Shown: positions 45,301-57,300 of the stretch, piece by piece
Position numbering within the stretch: the stretch's first letter is position 1
Layout of the letters: each line of letters opens with the position of its first letter
Assembly: GCA_004794655.1 (NCBI GenBank)
Contig: SMMW01000001.1
Span: 23,195,001-23,259,000, forward strand
Length of the DNA stretch: 64,000 nucleotides
Direction: 5' to 3'
Source: Marisa cornuarietis
Taxonomy: Eukaryota > Mollusca > Gastropoda > Architaenioglossa > Ampullariidae
Program-made: the position numbers and the translations under genes
Notes under the pieces: model-generated
Seen by the model: the letters and a program-made list of their open reading frames with translations, nothing else
Databases searched by the model: none
What the model was told of the DNA's origin: nothing

Positions 45301-48300
45301 TCATTAAAGCAATCACATCAGCAACACCAAAGGGAAATGGTAAAGAGTACATGTATGCTGGGCAAGCCTGGTGGACCAAGGAATGTGAACAAGCAATTAG
45401 GAACAGGAAAAATAAACTAACGTTATGGCAAAGCCACAAAACTATAGAAAACAGAATAGAATACAAAAAGGCCAAAGCTGCAGCAAAATGCACTATTCTC
45501 CAAGCCAAAAAAGAGTAATGGCATAGGTTCACGTAATCCCTTGACCTAAGTCATCATGCATGGTGCATCATGCATACATATCTCAAATGTCCATGCATTC
45601 ACCTACAGCATTCTTTCAAATACAAAAGCACAAGACTTTGTGTAAGAACAAATCTTTGTTTCCTGTTTGTCGTCAGTACTGTCAATTATTCTTCCGTCCC
45701 TCATGTTCTATCCATGTAGTCCATGTCTTTTCCTTGTTTTAAGCGCTAAAAGCATGCTCTCTATGAGTGTGAATATGCGCTATACAAATCTTCGTCATTA
45801 TTAAATGCTAACCTAAGCGATAGCTGGAGAAAGATCAAAAGAATAAACCAAGGGCCAAGGTCCACCATGCCCACCTTGCTAAAGGAAGGTACCAAATATG
45901 AGACAAACCTAGCAAAAGCAAACCTATTGGCTGAACAATTTCAAGAAGTCAGTTCAGACTCTAACTTAGACCCAGACCAAGATATACAGAGAACAGGCAG
46001 AAAGCAACTTCCTCCCCCCTCTAAATCAAGATCCTTTCAAACTAACAGAATAACTATGGAAGAGCTTGACCAAGCCCTATCAACCAAAAAGTTAGGGTCG
46101 GCCCCAGGCCCAGATCTTATCACTTACCAAATGCTAAATACTGCCACCATAAAACCAAACACCTTATCCTAGAGCTATTCAATGATATTCTTAAGAAAAG
46201 TTGTTTCCCTAAAAAATGGAAAAGGGCCACAGTAGTCCCCATCCACAAACCAGGTAAAGCAAAATCAGCCCCATCTAGCTACAGACCAATAGCACTTACT
46301 TCACAACTAGGCAAGACATTTGAAACTATTATTAAGAAGAGATTAAACCACTTGTGTGAGGCCAACAACATCCTGCCCCCAGAACAAAGTGGCTTTAGGA
46401 AGAAATGAAGCACTATGGACCACATAACAGCAATACAACAGGAAATAATGCCCACACAGAAAAAAGTGAACCTGTGTGGAGTTTTTCCGGACATAGAAAA
46501 AGCCTACGACATGCTCTGGCATGAGGGTCTGCTCCAGAAACTCCTTCCGCATAGGTACTCCAAATAAATAGTGCAACTTACTAATCAAATCTTTTTTATC
46601 AAACAGAAAAATAGCAATAAGAATCGAGGATCAAACTTCCAGCGAGGTACGACTAGATAATGGAGTCCTGCAGGGAAATGTCCTCAGTCCCTTACTCTAA
46701 CATAATGATTGCAGACCTCCCCCAAAGTGTAAAACATGTCAAAGTCAAACAATTTGTGGACACCTCCTAGGAAAAGTAGAAATACGCCCAACAAATGACT
46801 CCAACAGGCCTAAAATCATAGGAATAGATAAGATACAGGAGAATCTGCATGAAATAGCAAAATGGCTCAAATATAATGGTTTTAAACTTCCAGCCACCAA
46901 AACACAGGCAATAATATTCCAAAAACCAAACCAGAAGACAGAATTCCCCAAATAAACACTGAACCAAACAACCCTTGACTACAGTCCACAGATACAATTT
47001 CTAGGAGTAATCTTCTCGGAAAAAACAAGCTGGACTCCGTATGTAGACAAAATAACTAAATAATAATAATAATAATAATGTGAGCTTTTATAGCGCAGTT
47101 CCCCAGCAAAAACCAGGCTCACCGCGCTTTACAAAGAAAAATCTGTCAACAAGAAAAGAGAGAAAAGTGCCCTTGAAGCAACCAGCAAAAAATTAAAATT
47201 CATAAGGGTAATTTCAACACACACGTGGACAAATAGACACACGGACACGTCAACATGAATAGAAACATACATAGGTTTCTCTACATCGTTTCACATGTAC
47301 AGATAACTTTTCTCACACATGCACATGCTTGTTGTTGAACATGTTAGTATTACTAGAGGAAAAAATAACCTTTAAATTGATACCAAAAACATGGGGACTA
47401 AAGCATAGTGCTCTAAAATCAACTGTGAAAAAATAGATAGCGGTTTTTATGGACACGAAATACACACTGATTAATATTGGCATCAGAAGATGTCAAATTC
47501 CATAAACTACAAAACAAGCAGGTCTTTTGCTCAGAAAACAGCTCTCTAATGTGTCGAGATCTGCTGTAAAGGTAAAGCCGGATTGCGCTCCAAACGTCAA
47601 TCGCCGCCATGGCCGACAAGGTAACCTTGGAATCAATGCAGAGGTTTATGCAGGATGTTTCTTCCTCCATTATTCGCATCGTTCTGTTTGAGAAGGATTG
47701 TCGGTGAGCTCACACATTTCATGATTTTGCAGTTCATTTAGTACGGAAAGCTCAATGACATGGATGTGCTATTGCATGTGTTAGTTTTAGAACAGCCGAA
47801 TTCTTGTAGTACGATCATCAGGTTATTTTTAAAATCACCAGAAAAGCCAGATTCTGTTCAAGAATTTCTGGATTGAGCCACAGGAGGCAATCAACAGCAT
47901 GTTGGGGTAGTCATAGTCTGTTCACTGGCGCCAGTCGTAACGATTGTGGAGAGAGAGTTGTGGATGCCAGTGAGACACGCCCCTGTGTATGTTACCTCCG
48001 CTATGCAAGTATTTCAGAGCATGTAGTATAATCCACAGGATCTGTGTGACCGCTAGTTCTGGCAGTCCTGTTATGAAGAAGGCAGGCAGCAGGTCACGGC
48101 GAGAACCAGAGCCGACAGCAGGTATGACTGTCTTCAGTTCACGGCGATAGACCAAACTACAGTAATGTGAGAGAATAATCTCATGTTGTAACTGCTTTGT
48201 TAATACAAATAGTTCTTGTCCATAGATAATCGTAGATAAGCTGGGGACGCAGCAAATGCAGTCTGTAGGTATAGATCAAACACAGGTCATAGAAGACAAC

Positions 48301-51300
48301 AACAAAAATACTGAGAGCTAGTCCCCTCCAGCCGGTTAAGCGAAGGGACATTACTCTCGAATCTGCCAAATAAATATGCCAAATAAGGAATAAACCTAAT
48401 GAGGGTAGTTAGTGGAAATAACTGGGGAACAAATCCTAAATCTCTTCTTAACCTCTATAAGGCCCATGTTATGTCTAGACTATTATATGCAGCTCCACTG
48501 CTAGTCCACCTTAAATCAAACTAAATAGCTAAACTTCAGTCAGTACAGGCCAGGGCACTAAAAGTAGTTCTGGGAGTACCATCGTACACACCAAACCTAG
48601 CAGTACTGGCGGAAACAGGTTAGAAACCTATAGAGTTAATCATCAAAGAAAGGACAGGTAACTACTATTACAAGATTCAGTGTCTCCCACCTGACCATCC
48701 AGTCCAACAGATTCATGTTCAACCCCACAGACACAGAACAAGCCACCCCACTCCACAGCCCACAATACAACAACACATCCAACAGTTAGAAAACACAAAG
48801 GGAGCAGAAATCAACATAACAGCTCCTTATCCACCGAACAACATGTAAACATCACCCTGGACACTTCCACACCCACAGATAGACCTTGACCTCATCAAAT
48901 ACAACAAAGAACATCACCAAGTCCAAATCACTGCAGAAACAAAGCTCAAGCTAAGCACCACATAAAAAGACCACGTGCAGATTTACACTGACGGATCCCA
49001 TGACCCAGAGACAAACACAACCGGATAAGGAGTATACCAACCCGGTAACATTACCATCTCCAGCAGACTCCTAAAGCACAACACAATTTTCAAAGCTGAT
49101 CTGACTGCCATATTGACAGCTCTTCAAACACTCCATCTCAGCATGAAGGACACAACGTAACAACAATATCTAGTAATTTCAGATTCACTGTCAGCACTTC
49201 AGGCTTTAAAAAACAAATCCTCAAACAGAATAGACATAGTATACAAGATACTGTCCATCATCAATAAAATAAACCAGGAACATGGAGACATTAAGTTCCT
49301 TTGGGTTCCCTCCCACATAGGAATAAAAGGAAATGAAGAGGCAGATAAACTAGCTAAACTGGCAGTAAAACAAGAAATTAACCCTAAAGTCACCACCCTA
49401 AACATCTCTATTTCACCAGCAGAGAGAAAAATAGCTATAAAACCAGCAATAAAAATAAGGTGGCAAGAAAAATGCAAAAATGAAGGTAATGGTACTAGGA
49501 GACTGACAGATGACCAGCCCAGTCACACTTTGATGTACCTGAAGTCAATCAGGTCTGACCAAACTAAAATAGCCAGAATGAGGCTTAACGGAGAGTACTT
49601 TAAAAGATATAAAGATCCCCCTTCATGTGCCTGTGGGGACAGGCATAGCACCCTGCACGTACTGTTGGAATGAATGCAACGAAAATAAACCAGAAAGAGA
49701 AGAACTAAAACATTTCCTAGATAAATATAGACTGGGGCTAAACCTCAGAAACTGCCTCAACCCACCCAAAGAACTATGAAATAGTATACTGTTACTAGTA
49801 TAGCAATAGTAACAAGCCACCCAAACTCTAGTCTAATATAACATAGGCATAGGGTAAACAGGATAACATAGCCATCTACATGGACAAAACCCAAAAAAAG
49901 CTCATGAAAATTTTTTTAAAGAACAACACATGCAACCCAATAAACCAACGCAATACACCACCACAGCAGAGGTGGCAGGACCCCTAAACACTGGTAACAA
50001 ACAGTAGCAGCAGCAGTAGGAAAAGAGGGCATCAGCACTGTAACCACCCATGAAACTTGGCAGATCAACAACGGATAAAGAAGGCACAAAGACAGTACAC
50101 CACCAAATGCAGACTTAGAAAACCTAAACACCAACAAATATAGAGGGCAGGTGCAAAAAGGAAATGACACATCTGGCACCACAAAAACAGCAACCCTTCC
50201 CCCACATCTCCCCATTCCCTCACCCACCTCCCCAACACCCACATTTCCCAAAGACCCCATCCCCCACAGTGCGAAATCACCGAGAGGTGGAAGCACTTTC
50301 CCTTTCAAAGTCAACAACAACATCAACAACAAAGTACGGGGGTGGCCATTCTGAAAAAAGTGGGTTCAAAGATTTCCAGCAATTTCACTAGGTTTTTCCT
50401 TAGCAACGGGTACTTCTAATTGTTCAAACTGAAGTAAATTTTGCATGACAATAAAATACGGCAAGCTACATGATTTCAAGTAACAAAAAGTACATAGCAA
50501 TGAATATTTGCATGCTTTTAGTGTTTAACCCTGTTGGTAAAATAAACAGAAATGGAAGAAAGCTGTTACGGCATTCTTATCAGCGTGCACACTCACAGAA
50601 ACAGAACACTAAAATATTATCTACTAGTGTGACAAAAATGAGTAGAAAAGTTTTTGAAAAACTGAAGAAAACTGCATGCTTGAAGAATTAGTGAGCCACA
50701 GACACATCTATAAATTTATGTGTCTGTGGCTCAACTTTTCTGCCAAATTGTGTTTGTTCATGCACATGCAAATCTCTGCTAATTCACTAAGCACTGAATA
50801 AACACTTTCCCCTTTATTCAATAAAAAGCACAAAATGTTCCACTGGCTTCATGGATTCAAAGCTAATAGTGCTTTGTCACTCAGATAAGTTTTTGCCATG
50901 CTTTTGCTTTACATAGTACTTTGAACGTGTAAACAAAACCTGGCAGAAGGAACGAGTTTCGTCCTCTTCAGACAACTGCTCAGCGCCTTTCCTATCATTA
51001 CTAAGGACAGTTCTGACTCAGCATCTGATTCTCCCATTGGATAGTGTCAAGACCAACGACCAGATTTGTTTACTCCTTATCTTTGTAGACAAATTTTCTG
51101 ATTGGTAAATATTTTAATCAGTTATTAAAGAGACTGAAAATACAGACTCTGTGCTCTCTGGCAAGGTATAATACAATGGGGTTCTGACAGGGAAATGTTA
51201 CTGAAGCAGTCTTTAAATTTTTGCTATTTTGCAGCAGATATCAGGACGGATCGCCATGAGATACCTTGATTAAAATGTATTCTAAGACCATTTTAACTTT

Positions 51301-54300
51301 TATTTTAACATAACAGTCTATTTTCCTGTTAGTTTAATAATCAAATATTCCATTTTGAAAGTAAAGTAAAACTGCACAAAGTTGACCTTCATTGCCTTAC
51401 TGGACTTCTACTACGAAACTGTTCTGTGCAGCTTGAGACTCATTTCGTGGTGGCAGGTCAAACTCTGGACAACAGGGTTACTTAATCAAGCTAAATCAGC
51501 CAAACTGTTCTCATCATATGGTGTCTAAATTAACTGCAGTGTAACAAGTAAATCAAACAAGTAGCATGCACAAATATCAATGCCATGATCTATCACCTAC
51601 TACTGTTGTTGATTTTAGCACAAAAGTTGCAGACATTGTCCTTGCGTATTCTAGTGAAACCATTGCAGCCCATGTGACTTCCACTTGAACCACACCAGCT
51701 GCACAGAATCAGCTCCCACTGTCTGAAACAAAGGGAAGACATGGTCCTGAAGGATACACGCACCTATATACATGGTGTAGATTAACACCTAATATACATG
51801 GAATATGTGAACACCTAATACACATGGTGTATATTAAAACCTAGTATACATGGCATATACTAACCCCTAACATGCATGGTGCATATTAACACCTAATACA
51901 CATGGTACCCCTCAATATTCTCACCAGCACATTCAGAGTAAGAGAGGTCAAAGAGATCATTTTGACCACAGCTACACGATTGGTTTTTGGCTACAACTAA
52001 CAGTAGCTTTGGTTTTGTCAGCATGTTCTTTCTCTACATATTACAACTAGCAGTAGATCTGATGCTGTAAGCATATTCTTTCTCAACATTTTACACTTTA
52101 CTTTTCTGTGCATGTAAACGTTTTAAAGGCTTTTTGAAGATATCTCATGAACACAAGGGGGCTTTCTACCCATATTCTGGAAATGTCTTTAATTGTGCTT
52201 TTCCCACTTATTTTGCCCAGAGAGAGATGGAGCAGTCATGTTGGTCTTTAACCCCCTTTGCACGAATAGCTACCATTGTGGCCCTGCCGGCAGATTACGA
52301 TGGCTTTGCTAAAGTGGTCCAAGAAAAGCTCTTCTGTTGGTTGACCCAACTAAAAACCAACCAATCAGAAAGTTTGTTTCTTTTGTCAGGTCTTCTTCCT
52401 GTAATTTTGGAGCCATTTTGAATTTATTCTGAGCGATTTCGTGATTTTTTTCTTGAAAAAAATGAGTGGCTCATCGAACAGTTTCCAAAAGGATGACTTT
52501 GTTGGTGACAATTAACGAAGAATCTATTGTTGAATGCAACTCTTTTAAAGATATTTGAGCCTTTCTGTTTGCTGCTAATTGATAGAGATAGGTTTTTGCT
52601 GATGTTTTTTATGAAGGCAAGTAGCCCACATAGATGTATTCTTTTTTGAATAGTTAACTGTGAATTTTCTTGGATTATTACTGTCACCAGAGTGAAAGTA
52701 GGAAATTTTCGTTACTTTTAATCCAAAGTTTAAGTTTTCTCCTTTCAAAAAATGTATAGGTTTCTTGGTCTTATGTTTACCTGAGAGCAGCAATAATAAA
52801 AAACCACCCAATCATTGACATATTATGTCATTTTAAAATTCCGTTGCTGAAAGGTTAACTCACTGGAGTCATGCCCCTTCGGCACAGGCCGTTCTCTCTG
52901 GATGCATGAATTTTTGTCATTTTAAAAAAAAAATGTAAAAATATAACCATGTAGGATATAGCTATGGATTTTGATTTGTTAGATAGATAAATGTTAGTAG
53001 AATTCACGTTTTTACCTGAATTCGCATGAAGCTCGACTATTTTTACAGTTGGATATCCGGGAGGGTAAGTAAACAGTATCCCATAAAAAGTTGTTTAGAG
53101 TAGACTATCACAAGAAACTAGGTCATATGACCACAAATATGGCCCCCAACCCAGTTTATATGTCAGAAACACACGTGGAATGATCCTGTGCAACAAGCAC
53201 GTCCGTTTAGTCATTATACAGTATCTTGAAATAAAGTTCGAGTGCCTTTTGCACTGAAAAGCGTTCTTTGAATCGCATTTTCGAAAGGCAGTGACTAGGT
53301 CTAGAAAATTCTAAATTTCCTCGAAGAAACAATCAAGTAAATAATGCCAAGGAAGGTAACTCTAGATAAATGATTCCTTAAGCGATTTCCGCAGTTAGCT
53401 CCCTTTTATACCTATAGAAATCAAAAAACAAAATATTTAACACACTCCGTAACACGTCTTATGGAGCGACTTCAGCGCTCACGCGGGCCTCCCTAAAACG
53501 CTCTACGAAGTGACTCCTATGAGTTAAGGATCAGGAACATTTATACTCTTTCATGACCAGAAATGCAGGTCACTTCAGATTTGGGGTATTAGTCAGTTTC
53601 TCCACGATCATATTTTACGATGCAGATTTTGTGATTTATTTTAATAACACTTGGAAACAGGGCTACACACACACACACACACACAGAAAAAAGGAAATAA
53701 CTGACACAGCAGCAAGGAAAACAGCAATTTTGGAAGTCATAAAAAAGTCATAAAAATCACAATAAAGCTATCTGCAACACAACAACAAAAAAAGGAATAA
53801 TAATAATAGCCAACCCTCCAGCCATTCCGTCATGCTGTCTGCCCTGTGGACACACACATTTGGGGGCATCACAGTGGCTGTACCTCTCCAGAAGTTCTTG
53901 GTAAGCATTTGGCTCTCGCTCCCAGGCTGCATCCCTGACAAAAATAGCCTCTGGTCATGACTAATGGTATAAGGCATTTTGACAGCAACGTCAAATAAAG
54001 ATACTTTGACTACATTACCAAACTGCTTTGTTGTCCTAATGAAGTACTGACAATGCCATCACTTATAATGCTTATAAAACTACTACTAACAATAATACTA
54101 GCAATAATTTAAAAAATTTATAGAGCACAATTGCCCATGTGGAGGTGAGCCTTAAAGACTACGAACAGACAAAACAGCACAGGAACTGGCAACTAATAGA
54201 CAACACTGTGGCAAACATTAGTGGAGGAGGAATTTGCCTGATGCTGAAAAATATTTCTTGAAGAGGTGGATTTGGCTTGAAAGTTCAAAGCAGTTTGAAA

Positions 54301-57300
54301 AAGAAAAAAGGGCAGAGAACTCCAAACAGTGTGGCCAGAGGAGAAGCAGAGGCTGCCTAAGTTCTCTTGTCTGAAGCATGGAACAAGTATTATGCAAGCA
54401 GTGCACCAACCTGTACACTCCACGGAGATCACAACTTACTGTTCAGGGACATAGATGCCAAACTGCAGCATTTCAGCTTGAAACAATTCTTTGTTGTTAC
54501 AAAGTGGACACTTGAAAAAGTAGCGCCCAGCTGACATGGCATATTTCTGCAGAAGACAATGTTTTATGTTAAAAGATGCTATTTTGTGGCAAAAATAAAT
54601 ATTAATACTGCAACATTATAAAAATTACAAAAGTGACACATAAGAACTAAAAGACACTGTAGAATCTACCATATATTGACAGTCGCATGGTCCAATGTTT
54701 GGCAGATATCTTTTAAAATGTTAACATGTAAAAAGAAACAAGAATTAAGATTCCTCTAAGAAATCAGCTAGAAACATATGTGACCCTCCACGACGAAACG
54801 AGTCTTAAGTCGCGTGGAGCAGTTTTGTGCTAGAGGCTCCGAAAGGTGATTGAGGTCAATTTTGTGCAGTTTGACTTTTATTTAAAAATGGATTCCTTAG
54901 TTATTAAACTAACAGGAAAATATGTTAAAATAAATTAAAAGTTAGAAATTGTCTTAAAATATGTTTTGATCGAGGTTACCTCCCCCCCCCACCGCCGCGA
55001 TACGTTCCGATTTCTTAAGAAAAATGACGATATTCAAATGCTGTTTTGGTACCATTTCCCTGTCAGACCCCCATCGTGTGTTACCTTGCCAGAAAGCCTG
55101 GAGTCTGTATTTTCAGTCTCTGTAATGACTGATTCAAATATTAATTATTCAGATACTTTATCTAATTAAGTTTAAAAGTAAACAAATCTCATCGTTGATC
55201 TTGACACTATCCAACGGGAGAATCAGATATTCAAATGTCCTTGGTAACAAAACAAAAGGCGCGTAGCGATTGGCTGAAGGGGACGAAACTCGTTCCTTCG
55301 GCCAGGTTGTGTTCACACGTGCTGTTTAAAGTGAAAGCATCGCGAACTCGTATCTGAGTGACAAAGCATTATTAGCTTTCAATCCATGAAGCCAGTGGAA
55401 CATTTTGTGTTTTTTTAATACAGGGGAAAGTTTTTATTCAGTACTGAGTGACTTAACAGAACATGTGCATGAGCAAACATGATTTGGCATGAAAGTTGTG
55501 CTTCTAGATATTTTTATTTTTGTGCGTTACTCGAAATGAAGTAGTGTGCTGTATTTTATCATCATGCAAAATTTAGTACAGTTTGAACAAATAGAAGTAC
55601 CCGTTGCTAAGGGAAAACCTAGTGGAACCGCTAAAAATCTTTGAACCAGCTTTTCTCAAAAAGCTCGCCACCGTACTCGCACACTTCAAACCTTTATAAC
55701 TCACTCAATTTTAGGACTAGAAGAACAACTCTGGTATCAAAAAAGGTTAAAATTATGCAAATTGCCATATCTCATATTTCCGACTTAAGAATCATTTCGT
55801 CGTGGAGGGTCACATATTACTGGTCAAAGACAAACATAATACTTGCATGCAGTCTCTGTGGAACCAGGCACTTTTACAGCAAGACATACATACTTGCGAG
55901 TAGTCTCTGTGGAAACAGTGGTCAAAGACAAACATACATACCTGCATGCAGTCTCTGTGGAACCAGGCACTTTTACAGCAAGGAGAGCGAATGGTGCCAT
56001 TGGACGCCCTCGCCTCCACGGCCATCATACAAATGGAGCATGTGGACAAAGCCGTGCCATAAAAGGCAAGACGGTCACTTGCTCCTGAGCCTGCACTCTG
56101 ACGTGGACGATGTTCTGGACAATAGGACCTGCAATACAAACCCATAAGAATGTTGTATAAACCAGTCATAAAATGGGTTTTCTTCTGCTTTAACAGAGCA
56201 GTAAGGGTGTGCAGGACAAGGTGTTAGGCTGCTGATTATTTGCTTTGTGTACAAACCAAAGCAGAAAAAAGAGCTATTACTTCTTCAGTATATATATAAG
56301 TGGCATATTTTTCATTAGAGAAAGGATACAAACTTAATTTTCTAAGGGCAAAGGGATTCCAGGAAAACCAAATGTTGCACTACCTGAATTCATCAAAAAA
56401 CTGACACATGGCACCAGCATCTCTGCCACAAGGAAAGTGAAATGTCTTGCGGCAGTTGGCAACAACACAGCCAATTGTTGCCCCTTTCTTTTTGCAGTAC
56501 TGGCAGCTCTGCAACATCATAATTATCAACTTTATGTTTCCCACATAAATAGAAAATATATTTGCACATTAAATTTTAGCATAATTTCTGCCTATTTCAA
56601 TATCCATAACAAAAAGGAAACAAAGCAGAAAAACTGACTTCAAAATTATCATTACTTTTAAAACCACTCTTCCGACAAATAAAGCATCAGAGGTAATTCT
56701 AGGATTTCAAAAAGAGGGGCCCATGCCCCTCACCCCTCTTAATGGGGAAAAAAAGAAACAAAAGGCCCCTTGACACAAACACATTTTCACTGCTTTTTCT
56801 GATAAATATTTGACAACAGAATACAAAAAATACTTAATTAATCACAAGAAACTGAAGATTAATCATGTGGATATCTTTTTCTCTTATATTGTTAAATCAT
56901 CTTTCATCATCATTAGTGTGATCAGAGCATCCTAAGTTTGCAAACCAATTAATCTTTGTGTCTGTGTCCTTTGGCTATGAACTCATGTGAAGACATTTTT
57001 CATATGTTCCATCAATAAAGTGGCTGTATCTTGACACTTGAAATGTTGTTCACTATCCTATTTTTGTGGGTAAATAGTCTTCTGTGTGTTTTTTAAAATT
57101 ATTTTTCCACATCACAGCATCACTTAAGTTATGGTCAGCAAGTGATTCATTTTCACATTTTATTAATAATAATAATAATAATAGTGAAGATTTTTATAGC
57201 GCATATTCACACTCATAGAGAGCATGCTCTTAGCGCTTAAAACGAGGAAGAGACGTGGACTAAGTAGACACAGAACAAAGGGGACGAAAGAAAACGACAG

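Larger units (their letters stand above)
42208..50332 (+). mobile_element. I-type LINE with endonuclease, RT and RNase H, three times interrupted
   Basis: Flanked by an 11-base duplication AGTAYGGGGGT (42197-42207 and 50333-50343). It starts at the endonuclease N-terminus ([15 protein letters not shown]) and lacks ORF1. Endonuclease motifs are [30 protein letters not shown] and LGSDHFPI (44625-45130). The RT pieces are 45815-46500 ([33 protein letters not shown]). The catalytic FADD is degraded (KQFVDT). RNase H is at 48970-49330 ([34 protein letters not shown]). The C-terminal knuckle CACGD and a (CAA)n-type tail end at 50332. Many stops make it dead. It is antisense to the PHF7-like gene, in its last intron. 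Confidence 0.88.
42071..51460 (+). mobile_element. TA-flanked inverted-repeat element, copy A, split by a LINE
   Basis: The left part is 42071-42207 and the right part 50333-51460. The left end TGTGACCTGTTGGTAATTTG and the right end (minus strand TGACCTGCCACCACGAAATG) are diverged forms of the ends of copy B at 54779-55814. The internal sequence is shared with copy B in the opposite orientation, e.g. ATTGAGTGAGTTATAAAGGT and TTTTCCTGTTAGTTTAATAA. No transposase is visible, so it behaves like a MITE of about 1.26 kb. Confidence 0.78.
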
